A DNA stretch of 64,000 nt, taken from NCBI RefSeq assembly GCF_001767255.1, contig NZ_CP017639.1, positions 1,820,875 through 1,884,874 of the forward strand. Direction: 5' to 3'. The notes beneath the pieces were generated by a model. It saw nothing but the letters and a program-made list of their open reading frames with translations. It made no database searches and was not told the origin of the DNA. Numbering within the stretch: the stretch's first letter is position 1; every line of letters begins with the position of its first letter. The translations under genes were made by a program, and so were the position numbers. This DNA is from Corynebacterium sp. NML98-0116. GTDB taxonomy: Bacteria; Actinomycetota; Actinomycetes; Mycobacteriales; Mycobacteriaceae. Below are positions 28,903-37,852 of the stretch, piece by piece.

Positions 28903-30505
28903 TAAATTCTCCTAACTGCCGGGCGCGAAAGCGCGCGCCCGGGATTGCATGGATCAAGTTCTTTGTCACTTCGTGGCGCGGCCACTGGAAGACGTCGTCC
29001 GTCGGGCCATACTCCACCTGGGTACCACGGCTGAGCACGCTGACCGTGTCCGAAACCTGGCGCACCACCGCCAAATCATGGGAAATAAAGATATAGGTCA
29101 GGCCCAGCTCTTGCTGCAGGTCTTCCAGCAGCCGGAGGATCTGCGCCTGCACCGTCACGTCGAGCGCGGAAACCGCCTCATCGAACACGACGAGCTCCGG
29201 CTCCACCACGAGCGCACGCGCAATGGCGACACGCTGGCGCTGCCCGCCGGAAAGCTGCGACGGGGTGCGCCGCGCGAACTGCTGCGGGTCCAGCGCCACG
29301 CGCGCCAGCACCTCGTGCGCCTTCGCGCGCGCCTCGCGTTTCGACGCCCCCGTCAGGTTCCGAACCGGCTCGGCCACGATGGCCTCCACCGTCATTTTAG
29401 GGTTCAGGGAAGAAAACGGGTTCTGGTGCACCAGCTGCACCGTGGAGCGCAGCTTCCGGCGGGTGGCGTCGTCGACGCCGGTCACGACGTTGCCGCCGAT
29501 GGTGACGCTGCCGCTCGTCGGATCCCGGAACAGGGAGATCGCCCGCCCAGTCGTGGTCTTCCCGGAGCCGGATTCGCCCACAATCGCGTGCGTGGACCCT
29601 CGCTTCACTTCGAAGGAGACGTCATTGACGGCCACGAAGTCCCCATACTCCTGGCGCAGGTGATCCACGCGCACCAGCACGTCGCCGTCCGGCGCTGGCC
29701 GGTGGTAGGCGTTCGCGACGGCGAGCGAAGGGGCGTCGGCAAGCAGGCGCTGTGAATACTCCTCTTGCGGGTCGGCGAGCACCTCCGCGGCGGGGCCTTC
29801 CTCCACGACGACGCCGCGCTGCATAATCACCACGTCGTCGGCACGGTCACCCGCCACCGCCAAGTCGTGCGTGATCAGCACGATGCCGAGGTTGAGGCGC
29901 TCACGCATCTCGTCGAGCACGTCCAGCGCCTTTTCCTGCACGGTCACATCCAGGGCGGACGTCGGCTCGTCGGCGATCAGTACCTGCGGCTCGGGCGCGA
30001 TGGCTGCTGCGATGAGCACGCGCTGCTTCATCCCGCCCGAGAGCTCGTGCGGGTACTGGCCGTGGCGGCGCTGCGGGTCGTCGATGCCGACGGCCTCCAT
30101 GAGCTCCAGCGCGCGTGCGCGACGGGAGGCGGCTGTGCCAATACCGTGGACCGCCATCGCCTCCTCGATCGAGGCCCCGACGGGCTTGAGCGGGTTGAGC
30201 GAATTGTTCGGGTCCTGCGGCACCAAGCCAATCTTCGCACCGCGCAGCTGACGCCACTGCCGCGGAGACAACTGCGTGATGTCCTTGCCTTGGAAATAGA
30301 CTGCGCCGTCCAGCACCCGCGCGGACCCGCCGAGGAGTCCCAGAGTCGCCATCACCGAGGTCGTCTTGCCAGAGCCGGACTCCCCCACGATCGCGGTGAG
30401 TTTGCCAGGCGCGACGGAAAAGGACACGTCTTGCGCCGATGGCGGCTGATTGCCGTACGCGACGGTCAGGCCACGTACTTCAAGTAAAGGTTGCAGGGGT
30501 TGCAT
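28895..30505 (-). CDS. Peptide-type ABC transporter, fused double ATP-binding protein
   Basis: The 536-residue protein fuses two DppD/DppF-like ATPases in one chain. Domain 1 has GESGSGKTTSVMATLGLL, LSGGMKQRVLIAAAI and IADEPTSALD. Domain 2 has GESGSGKTTTGRAIS, LSGGQRQRVAIARAL and VFDEAVSALD. Both are complete. With the two permeases and the binding protein upstream it makes an importer of peptides or peptide-like solutes (for example opines or thio-compounds); the substrate is unknown. It begins 3 bases after the permease gene. Confidence 0.9.
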   Translation of the reverse strand: MQPLQPLLEVRGLTVAYGNQPPSAQDVSFSVAPGKLTAIVGESGSGKTTSVMATLGLLGGSARVLDGAVYFQGKDITQLSPRQWRQLRGAKIGLVPQDPNNSLNPLKPVGASIEEAMAVHGIGTAASRRARALELMEAVGIDDPQRRHGQYPHELSGGMKQRVLIAAAIAPEPQVLIADEPTSALDVTVQEKALDVLDEMRERLNLGIVLITHDLAVAGDRADDVVIMQRGVVVEEGPAAEVLADPQEEYSQRLLADAPSLAVANAYHRPAPDGDVLVRVDHLRQEYGDFVAVNDVSFEVKRGSTHAIVGESGSGKTTTGRAISLFRDPTSGSVTIGGNVVTGVDDATRRKLRSTVQLVHQNPFSSLNPKMTVEAIVAEPVRNLTGASKREARAKAHEVLARVALDPQQFARRTPSQLSGGQRQRVAIARALVVEPELVVFDEAVSALDVTVQAQILRLLEDLQQELGLTYIFISHDLAVVRQVSDTVSVLSRGTQVEYGPTDDVFQWPRHEVTKNLIHAIPGARFRARQLGEFSV

Positions 30506-30508
30506 GGG

Positions 30509-31321
30509 TTAGGCCTCCGTACGAATGAGTTGGGACAGGTGGTTCGCGCTCATGACGGTGGCGATGATCGCCACGCCGGGCAAGACGATGATCCACCAGG
30601 CGGTGGCCATGAAGTCGCGGCCTTCGGCGATGATGAGGCCCCACTCCGGGATCGGCGGCGGGGCACCGTAGCCGAGGAACCCGAGGATGGACAGCTGCAG
30701 GATCGCCGTGCCGAACTGCAGGGCCGCCAGCGCGATGACCGGGGTGAGCGAGTTCGGCAGGATGTGGCGCACCAGCACCTGGGACTTCGTCGCACCTGAA
30801 CCGTAGGCGGCCTCTACGAAGTCGGCACCGGCAACCTGCATCACCTGCGAGCGGGCGAGGCGGGCGAACGTCGCCACCGTGGTCATACCGACGGCGAACG
30901 CGGCCTGCAGCGAGCCGAAGCCCAGCACGATGATGATGGACAGAGACAGCAGGATGCCTGGGATAGCGAGCAGGACGTCCACGATCCGCATCAGTACGGT
31001 GTCGACTTTGCCTCGCAGCGCGCCCGCCACCAGGCCAATCAGCGTGCCGAACACCAGCCCGACCGCCACCGCGATCACCGCGCCGAGCAGCGACTGGCGC
31101 GCGCCGTAGACCACGCGCGAGTACACGTCGCGCCCCACGGCGTCGGTGCCGAAGAAGTGCTCCGCGCTCGGCGCTGCAAGGGCCACGTCGACGCCCTTGT
31201 ATGGGTCGTGCGTGGCAAATATGCCCGGCAGCAGGGCCCACGCGCACGCAAGCAGCAGCACGAGCAGTGCGAGAACCGTGCCTGGTTGTTTCCAATGCTG
31301 TTTCCAATTCGTCGTTCGCAT
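30509..31321 (-). CDS. Peptide-type ABC transporter permease (DppC-like)
   Basis: The 270-residue permease has an N-terminal helix, a periplasmic stretch HFFGTDAVGRDVYSRVVYGARQSL (the typical DppC/OppC motif) and an EAA loop (FVEAAYGSGATKSQVLVRHILPNSLTP). It pairs with the DppB-like permease 5 bases upstream to form the membrane channel. Five or six helices are visible. It is part of an operon of five genes read on the minus strand. Confidence 0.9.
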   Translation of the reverse strand: MRTTNWKQHWKQPGTVLALLVLLLACAWALLPGIFATHDPYKGVDVALAAPSAEHFFGTDAVGRDVYSRVVYGARQSLLGAVIAVAVGLVFGTLIGLVAGALRGKVDTVLMRIVDVLLAIPGILLSLSIIIVLGFGSLQAAFAVGMTTVATFARLARSQVMQVAGADFVEAAYGSGATKSQVLVRHILPNSLTPVIALAALQFGTAILQLSILGFLGYGAPPPIPEWGLIIAEGRDFMATAWWIIVLPGVAIIATVMSANHLSQLIRTEA

Positions 31322-31326
31322 GGTTG

Positions 31327-32340
31327 CTACTCCCGTCCCGTTTCGATTGCCCGCACGTCGATGGCGTCGGCGGACTGGCTGGCGTACTGCTTCGGTGTTG
31401 CGGCAAACGGTCCGCCGGCGGTGCGCAGCCGCACGTCAAGCACCGGGTAGAGCAGGTCAATGATGAGGTTGATGGTCACGTACGCCACCGCCGCGATGAG
31501 GACTACGCCCAGCAGCACCGGCGTGTCGCGGTTCGACACGGCGGTGACCACCATGGAGCCCAACCCCGTACGCCCGAAGACGGTTTCCGTCACCACAGCA
31601 CCACCGACGAGCTCGCCGAAGAGCAAACCAGCCATGGTCAGCGCTGGGAGCAGCGCGTTTCGCAGCACGTCGGACCAGAAGATGCGGGTCTCGCTCGCGC
31701 CGCGCGCACGCGCCACCTGCACGAATGGGCTGCGCTGCACCTCGTCGATGGAGCGGATCAGCACCTGCGCGAGCGGGGCCGCCATCGGGACGGACAGCGT
31801 GAGCGTCGGCAGCACGAGCCCCTCGAGCGGGCCCGGCGCAATCACGTTGATCCAGCCGAGCTCGAAGGACACGAGCTGCAGCAGCACGATCGCGATCCAG
31901 AACCCTGGCAGCGACACCATCAGGGAGGGCACCGCGCGAAACAGCGCGCCGATGCGCCCGGCGCCGGGCAGCGTCGCGACGAATGCGGTGATGAGTGCCA
32001 CGATGATCGTGAGCCCGACCGAGGTCGCGGCCAACGCCAGCGTATGCGGCAGGGCGTCGGCGATGAGCTGGCCCACCGGCGTACCAGTGCGCACGGAGTA
32101 GCCGAGGCTACCGGTGAATAGACCCGTCAGCGTCGCCACGTACTGCGTAAGCAACGGCTTATCGACGCCCATCTCCGAACGGATCGCCTCAATCTCAGCC
32201 TGGCTGAGTCCCAGTGCCGGGTCAGCGTAGCGGGCCATGACACCGTCGGATGGCAGAGCCGAAAGCAGAAAGAATGCGAGAGTGTAGGTCAGCAGCAGCA
32301 CGATCAGTGCTTGGCCTACCCGCTTTACGATGTACGGCAT
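31327..32340 (-). CDS. Peptide-type ABC transporter permease (DppB-like)
   Basis: The 337-residue permease begins MPYIVKRVGQALIVLLLTYTLAFFLL and has the DppB-type N-terminal helix, large external loop and the EAA loop (VQVARARGASETRIFWSDVLRNALLPAL). The charged C-terminal tail of about 30 residues (LRTAGGPFAATPKQYASQ...) is longer than usual. Its start overlaps the end of the binding-protein gene by 16 bases. Confidence 0.9.
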   Translation of the reverse strand: MPYIVKRVGQALIVLLLTYTLAFFLLSALPSDGVMARYADPALGLSQAEIEAIRSEMGVDKPLLTQYVATLTGLFTGSLGYSVRTGTPVGQLIADALPHTLALAATSVGLTIIVALITAFVATLPGAGRIGALFRAVPSLMVSLPGFWIAIVLLQLVSFELGWINVIAPGPLEGLVLPTLTLSVPMAAPLAQVLIRSIDEVQRSPFVQVARARGASETRIFWSDVLRNALLPALTMAGLLFGELVGGAVVTETVFGRTGLGSMVVTAVSNRDTPVLLGVVLIAAVAYVTINLIIDLLYPVLDVRLRTAGGPFAATPKQYASQSADAIDVRAIETGRE

Positions 32341-33980
32341 GGCGTATCCCCTTCCTGGAGGTAGGCGCTATAGAGCGCAGGGCGTGCAACGGCTTCCACG
32401 CCGAACCCGCACAGACGTGGGCTGACGGCGTATACCTGTGGTTCTTCGAACAGCGGCAGCGTGTAGGCCTGCTCAGTGACGTAATCTTGGACGGCTTCCA
32501 CTGCGCGGGCCCGGCCGGCGTCGTCGGGTGTGGAGACCACGGTCTGCAGCAGGTCTTCGAGGTGCTGGTCGATCACGTTGTCGTTTTCATCCTGGTTAAT
32601 GAAGGAGTCTCGGCGCCCGACCGCGTAGTGCGACTCGATGGCGTCGTAGTCCGCCCGGCCGACCATCGTGTGGTAGAGCTGCACCTTGTTCGGGTCCTTC
32701 GACGCCACGTTTTGCGTCGAACGGTCGCCGGAGAGCACGGAGAGCTCAATGCCGATGTCGCGCAGGTTGGACTGCACCATCGTCATCACTTCGCGGGCGC
32801 GCGGCTGGGTCTGCGCGTAGTTGACGGTCAGGTGCAGGCGTTCCCCGTCCTTGACGCGGATGCCGTCGTTGCCCACGACCCACCCGGCCTCATCGAGGAG
32901 CTGCCGGGCAAGCTCCGGGTCGTATGTGTAGGCGTCGCCCTGGTTCTTGTAGCCCAAGCCGGTGGCGGCCACGCTCGAGGTCGCCAGCGGGTAGGAGTCA
33001 GAGAACAGGATGCGCAGCAGCTCTTCGCGGTCCACGCTGTGCGTGATCGCGCGGCGCACCCGGATGTCCTGCAGGTACGGGTGCTGCGGGCGCATCGCGA
33101 TCTGGTTGTTCATCGCGTTCGTGCCGCGGGAGACGATCTGCACGCCGCGGTCTTGGAGGTGACGCTCAGCCGATGCAGTCACGTCGCGCACGATGTCCGC
33201 CTGCCCGGATAGGACCGCTCCGGTGCGCATCGCTTCTTCGGCGGCGAGCCGGTACGTCACGCTGTCCAGCCGGGCGCGGCCCTGGTGCTCGAGGATGGGC
33301 GGTGCCCAGTCGTAGTCCTCGCGCGCCCGCAGCTCGATGGAGGTGCCCAGCTCCTCACCGGCGATGACGAACGGGCCGGAGCCGATGATGTTGTGGGCGC
33401 TGCCCGGCCCGAAGGACTCGTTGTCGAGCGCTAGGGTGGCGTCGGAAAGCAGCCCGGCGTTGTACACGGAGACCGCTTGCTCGAACCCCGGCGAGGGTGC
33501 GGTGAAGTGGAAGCGCACCGTGTCTTCGTCGATGACTTCGCCGTAGTCATAGTTCGAGATCTGCTCGGATGCGTTGAGCAGCCGCTCCTTGTCGCCTTTG
33601 CCGTAGAGGTCGAAGTTGGCCACGACGTTCTCCGCGGTCAGCGGCGAGCCGTCGGAGTAGGTGACGTCGGTGCGGATGTCGAACGTGTATACCGTCGCGT
33701 CCTCGCTGATCTCCGGTAGCTTCGTGGCGATCCACGGGTGCAGCTCGAGCGTCTCCGGGTCCTGATAGAGCAGTCTGTCTGTTATTTGATTCACGACGCC
33801 ACCATTCGGGTAGAACCCGGCCGCAGGCGGATACAGCGAGGTAAACCAGTTCGGCTCCAGGTACGTGATTGCCTGCATGTCCCCGCTTTGCTCTGTTTGT
33901 CCTGCACATGCGGTGCATAACCCGAGTAGCGTGGTAGCCGCAAGCAGCGCTCCGGCCTGCGTTCGACGTGTGCGCTTCAC
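32325..33980 (-). CDS. Peptide-type ABC transporter substrate-binding lipoprotein
   Basis: The 551-residue protein belongs to the SBP5 (dipeptide/oligopeptide/nickel) family. The signal sequence KRTRRTQAGALLAATTLLGLCTAC ends in an atypical lipobox (C-T-A-C, with the Leu one place early). Family blocks are ITYLEPNWFTSLYPP, VYTFDIRTDVTYSDGSPLTAENV, PQHPYLQDIRVRRAITHSVDREELL and the C-terminal CGFGVEAVARPALYS. The GTG start at 33980 is set by GGGAGAAC directly upstream. It is the first gene of the operon; two McbR-type palindromes lie 38-76 bases upstream of its start. Confidence 0.88.
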   Translation of the reverse strand: MKRTRRTQAGALLAATTLLGLCTACAGQTEQSGDMQAITYLEPNWFTSLYPPAAGFYPNGGVVNQITDRLLYQDPETLELHPWIATKLPEISEDATVYTFDIRTDVTYSDGSPLTAENVVANFDLYGKGDKERLLNASEQISNYDYGEVIDEDTVRFHFTAPSPGFEQAVSVYNAGLLSDATLALDNESFGPGSAHNIIGSGPFVIAGEELGTSIELRAREDYDWAPPILEHQGRARLDSVTYRLAAEEAMRTGAVLSGQADIVRDVTASAERHLQDRGVQIVSRGTNAMNNQIAMRPQHPYLQDIRVRRAITHSVDREELLRILFSDSYPLATSSVAATGLGYKNQGDAYTYDPELARQLLDEAGWVVGNDGIRVKDGERLHLTVNYAQTQPRAREVMTMVQSNLRDIGIELSVLSGDRSTQNVASKDPNKVQLYHTMVGRADYDAIESHYAVGRRDSFINQDENDNVIDQHLEDLLQTVVSTPDDAGRARAVEAVQDYVTEQAYTLPLFEEPQVYAVSPRLCGFGVEAVARPALYSAYLQEGDTPCRTS

Positions 33981-34017
33981 TGTTCTCCCTTCGATGAGCG
34001 ATAACGCTAACACAGAT

Positions 34018-34033
34018 TAGACGGAGCGGTCTC
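34018..34033. promoter_or_regulatory. McbR-type operator 1 (ABC cluster / FAD protein)
   Basis: TAGAC-GGAGCG-GTCTC matches 9 of 10 defined McbR positions. It is 8 bases from the next site. Confidence 0.7.
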
Positions 34034-34040
34034 ATGTGTC

Positions 34041-34056
34041 TAGACTAAGCAGTCTA
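34041..34056. promoter_or_regulatory. McbR-type operator 2 (perfect palindrome)
   Basis: TAGACTAAGCAGTCTA matches all 10 defined positions of TAGAC-N6-GTCTA. It lies between the ABC transporter operon and the divergent FAD/NAD(P) gene, 34 bases before the latter's GTG. Confidence 0.85.
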
Positions 34057-34089
34057 AACGGTCACTGTCGCAACAGGAAGGAACACACA

Positions 34090-35985
34090 GTGCAGCCAGC
34101 AATCGCCATCGTCGGCGCAGGTCCACGCGGCATTTCCATCATCGAACGCGTCGCCGCCACGCTCAACGAATCTAATTCCAACCAGCCGCTGACAATCCAC
34201 CTCATCGACGACGCCCAGCACGGCGCCGGGCGCGTCTGGGACACCGCACAAACCCACACGCTGTGCATGAACACGCTGGCCGGCGCCGTCACCCTCTTCA
34301 CCGAACCCGGCGCGACCGTCACCGCCCCCATACTCGAGGGCCCCACCATGTACGAGTGGATCCAGCTCCTGCGCGGCGAGCGCGACACCATCTCCGCCAC
34401 CAAGCAATCACTTTTCGACGCCCACCCAACCCCCAACCACGTCACCGCCGATTTCGGCGCGGAGCTGGCTGCCACCCGCCCGGAGTCCAACCCATCCCGC
34501 GCGCTGTACGGCGAGTACCTCCACTGGGTCCTCACGGTCGCGCTGGCGCAGCTCCCCGAGCACGTGACCGTCACCAACCACCGCTCCCGCGCGCAGCGCA
34601 TCACCGCCGAGAACGGCCGCGACGCCATCACGCTTGAGGACGGCACCACCGTCCACGCCGACGCCACCGTGCTCGCCACCGGCTGGGTCGTCCCCGAGCA
34701 CCCGGTGGCCTTCCGCGGGCACTGGATTCAGCCGGGCAACCCGGTGGAACAGGACGTCGATACGCTGGTTGCTGGCGAAACCGCAATCGTGCGCGGCCTT
34801 GGCATGGGCTTTTTCGACCTCATGGCGCTGAGCACCATCAACCGCGGCGGCCGCTTCGTGCCCGCCGACACCCGCTCCGGGCTGCGCTACGAACCCAGCG
34901 GCGCCGAGCCTCACCTCGTGGTCACCTCGGGTCGCGGCTACCCCTACCTGCCGAAATCCGAGTACCACTCGCTGCCGCCCAAGGCCGACCTCTCGCGACT
35001 GCGCGCCGCGATCGAGCAGCACAGCGACGCCACAACACTCAGCTTCGGCGAGCAGCTTTGGCCTGCCCTCATCCGCGACTCCTACGCCGCCTACTACACC
35101 ACGCTTGCGCGCGTACGCCCCGACGCCCTGCGCATCCCGCTTGCGGACATCATCTCGCGCATCGACGCCGCACCACTCGCCGGCGCCGCCACTCGCACCA
35201 GCCTCCTGCCCTGCGCCCGCGCGCTCAACGACGCCCTTGCCGACGCCACCACCGAGCCCTTCGACATCTCCTACTGGATCGACCCCCTGGCCGGGTGTGA
35301 CGGCCTCGACGCCGAGAGCCTGAACTGCGTCATCGCCGACGCCCTGGCCCGCGACATCGCCGAGGCCGTCGCCGCCCACGACTCCCCCATCAAGTCCGCC
35401 CTGTGGGTGATCTCCGCAGGCCGCAAACCGACCGCCATCGCCGTCGAGAACGGCCGCGGCACCCCGGAGGACCAGCGCGGCGCGCTCTCCGACTACATGG
35501 CATTCGGCCAGATGGTCGGCTCCGGTCCTCCGATGTTCCGCTCCCGCGAACTCCTCGCACTTATCGACGCCGGCCTGGTCACCCTGCTCGGCCCAACCCC
35601 AACCGTCACGCAATCGGGCACACACTTCACGGCCACCAGCGCCGAGCGCACCGTCACCGCGGACACCCTCGCGGACGCCTTCCTGCCGTCCCCCAATATC
35701 ACCCGCGCAGCCGACCCCCTCACCGCGTCGCTGCTGGAAAGCGAGCGCATCCGCCCCTTCGCGCCCTTCGGCACGCCCACCGGCTCCCCCGAAACCGACG
35801 CGGACACCCGCCGCACCGTCCACCCCGACGGCACCCTGGACCCGCGCCTGCACATCGCAGGCATCCCCACCGGCAAGCAGTGGGCAGACACCACCATCTC
35901 CCCAATGCCCGGCACCGACCCGCGCATGCTGCAGGAAACAGACAAAACCGCACAGTCGCTGCTGCGGCAGGTAGGTGTACGCTAG
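34090..35985 (+). CDS. FAD/NAD(P)-binding protein, putative flavin monooxygenase or oxidoreductase
   Basis: The 631-residue protein opens with a dinucleotide-binding beta-alpha-beta motif (AIAIVGAGPRGISIIERVA) and has a second strand motif ADATVLATGWVVPEH. The central region includes GLGMGFFDLMALSTINRGGRF, and the C-terminus has GIPTGKQWADTTISPMPGTDP. It resembles the FAD-NAD(P)-binding family related to flavin monooxygenases such as lysine/ornithine N-hydroxylases. Its substrate is unknown. The GTG at 34090 has GGAAGGAAC just upstream. It is divergent from the ABC importer and shares the McbR sites. It ends in a CTAG overlap with esrR. Confidence 0.8.
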   Translation: MQPAIAIVGAGPRGISIIERVAATLNESNSNQPLTIHLIDDAQHGAGRVWDTAQTHTLCMNTLAGAVTLFTEPGATVTAPILEGPTMYEWIQLLRGERDTISATKQSLFDAHPTPNHVTADFGAELAATRPESNPSRALYGEYLHWVLTVALAQLPEHVTVTNHRSRAQRITAENGRDAITLEDGTTVHADATVLATGWVVPEHPVAFRGHWIQPGNPVEQDVDTLVAGETAIVRGLGMGFFDLMALSTINRGGRFVPADTRSGLRYEPSGAEPHLVVTSGRGYPYLPKSEYHSLPPKADLSRLRAAIEQHSDATTLSFGEQLWPALIRDSYAAYYTTLARVRPDALRIPLADIISRIDAAPLAGAATRTSLLPCARALNDALADATTEPFDISYWIDPLAGCDGLDAESLNCVIADALARDIAEAVAAHDSPIKSALWVISAGRKPTAIAVENGRGTPEDQRGALSDYMAFGQMVGSGPPMFRSRELLALIDAGLVTLLGPTPTVTQSGTHFTATSAERTVTADTLADAFLPSPNITRAADPLTASLLESERIRPFAPFGTPTGSPETDADTRRTVHPDGTLDPRLHIAGIPTGKQWADTTISPMPGTDPRMLQETDKTAQSLLRQVGVR

Positions 35986-36617
35986 CCCAGGTCGCGCGCA
36001 ACCGCCCACCGGGTCAACTGGTGGCGGTTCGAGGTCTGCGTCTTACGCAAAATACTCGACGCATGCGTCTCCACCGTCTTCACGGAAATGAACAGGCGCT
36101 GCGCGATCTCCTTGTACGTGTAGCCCCGCGCCAGCAGGCGCAGCACCTCGAGTTCGCGCCGGGTCAGCGAGTCCACCGCCGGGTCGTCCTCCTCGACGAC
36201 AGGCCTGCTCGCAAACGCATCAAGCACGAACCCCGCCAGGCGCGGCGAGAAGTACGCGTCCCCGCCGCGTACCCGCTCGATGGCCTCCGCGAGCTCCGCG
36301 CCCGCGATGTTCTTGGTCACGTACCCGCGGGCGCCCGCGCGGATTAGGGCAATGACGTCTTCGGCGGCGTCGGACACGCTGAGCACCAAGTACGCCGGGC
36401 CGGGTGCACGCTTCAGCACTGCGAGGCCGCCGCCGTCGGGCATGTGGACGTCGAGAAGCACGACGTCGGGCTGTGTCTGCTCGATCCCTCGCACCGCCTC
36501 GGCGACCGTGCCAGCCTCACCGACGATGTCCAGCTGGCCGTCGCCTGCGGCAGCCAGTTCGGCCTTCACTCCGGCCCGAAACACCGAGTGGTCGTCTACG
36601 AGAAACACGCGCGTCAT
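35982..36617 (-). CDS. esrR: LuxR/NarL-type response regulator (EsrR-like)
   Basis: The 211-residue regulator has a receiver domain ([13 protein letters not shown]; phospho-acceptor Asp in [13 protein letters not shown]) and a C-terminal helix-turn-helix ([42 protein letters not shown]). It is the partner of the adjacent PspC-containing kinase. By gene order and domains it matches EsrR of the C. glutamicum EsrISR envelope-stress system next to guaA. It overlaps esrS by 4 bases. Confidence 0.85.
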   Translation of the reverse strand: [211 protein letters not shown]

Positions 36618-37741
36618 AGGTCTAACGCTAGTTCGATCTCGGAGCCATTGCCTATCGACGACACCACGTGCGCCTCTCCCCCAACCCGCTCAACCCGCCC
36701 CACGATGGAATCGCGCAGCCCGTGCCGGTCCGCCGGCACCGCCTCCGGGTCGAAGCCGGCACCCCGGTCGCGCACGAACACCTCGAGCCTGCCCGCGAGG
36801 TGCTCCGCGTAGACGTCGATCGTGTCCACCCCCGCATGCTTTGCGGCGTTGACCATCGCCTCCCGGGCGGCGAGCACGACCGCTTCGGTGCGCTTGTCGA
36901 AAGGAAAGTCGTCTCCCACCGTGACCGGTTGAATCACGACCCCATAGGCGTCCTCCACCTCGCCAGCAGCCTTGCGCAACGCGGCGAAGGTGGTGGTGTG
37001 GTTGGACACGGTATCGTCGAACAGCCAGGCGCGAAGCTCACGCTCCTGGCCACGGGCAAGCCGAACCACCTCGTCCGGGTCACCCGCCTGGCGCTGAATC
37101 AGCGCCAAGGTCTGCAGCACCGAGTCATGCAAGCGGGAGGCGATCTCCGCGCGCTGGTCCGCCACCGCCTTCTGTTCACGCTCCGCGACGAGCGAGTTCG
37201 CCAACTTCGTAATCAACGGCACCACCAGCACCGCCACCCCCAGCACCGTCACCAGCACAGAGACAACCACACCGGCGACCCCGCTGCTTTCCCCCATCAG
37301 CGCTACCGCCAGCACCCCACCCATCACGAGCAGCGCTCCCAAGGACAGCGCCGCGAGGTTCTTCCATGAGGCCGTACCGCGGTCGTAGGCCTGCAACGCG
37401 ATAATCGCACCCACTATGAGTACGCCAACCACGAACAGCACAGCCGATCCAACACCCGAGGAGCCCTGCAAGGACAGCAGCGCGCCCACAAACCCCACCA
37501 ACACGAGGAAAACATCCAGCGCTCCAGGACGCTGCCGAGGCTCGGTGCTCTCGGCAACCGGGGTGAACATCCACAAGCCCGAGTACAGTAACGCCCCCAG
37601 CCCACCGGCGAAACTGGCGACAACAAAAAACAGCCGCACCCACCGCACATCCACCCCAAGGTGTCCCGCCACGCCAGAAGCCACACCCGCAATGACGCGG
37701 CGGGACGGGTCCCGGGTCAGCCGGGGATACAAAGCAGACAT
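36614..37741 (-). CDS. esrS: Sensor histidine kinase with N-terminal PspC domain (EsrS-like)
   Basis: The 375-residue kinase begins MSALYPRLTRDPSRRVIAGVASGVAGHLGVDVRWVRLFFVVASFA, a PspC domain, followed by several membrane helices to about 190. The phospho-acceptor His is in SRLHDSVLQTLALIQRQ. The HATPase domain ends with GAGFDPEAVPADRHGLRDSIVGRVERVGGEAHVVSS. The HPK7/NarX-type kinase core fits the NarL-type regulator encoded next. In C. glutamicum the related system senses cell-envelope stress through the small membrane protein EsrI. Confidence 0.85.
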   Translation of the reverse strand: MSALYPRLTRDPSRRVIAGVASGVAGHLGVDVRWVRLFFVVASFAGGLGALLYSGLWMFTPVAESTEPRQRPGALDVFLVLVGFVGALLSLQGSSGVGSAVLFVVGVLIVGAIIALQAYDRGTASWKNLAALSLGALLVMGGVLAVALMGESSGVAGVVVSVLVTVLGVAVLVVPLITKLANSLVAEREQKAVADQRAEIASRLHDSVLQTLALIQRQAGDPDEVVRLARGQERELRAWLFDDTVSNHTTTFAALRKAAGEVEDAYGVVIQPVTVGDDFPFDKRTEAVVLAAREAMVNAAKHAGVDTIDVYAEHLAGRLEVFVRDRGAGFDPEAVPADRHGLRDSIVGRVERVGGEAHVVSSIGNGSEIELALDL

Positions 37742-37852
37742 GCACTCATCTTTACACGCACAGTTCCTTGGGCACATCGGGGTAAACCCTGAAATCAAAA
37801 ATCAGGGTCATTCCCGATACCGCCCGCGGGCCCACCACGGGACAATAAAGAC

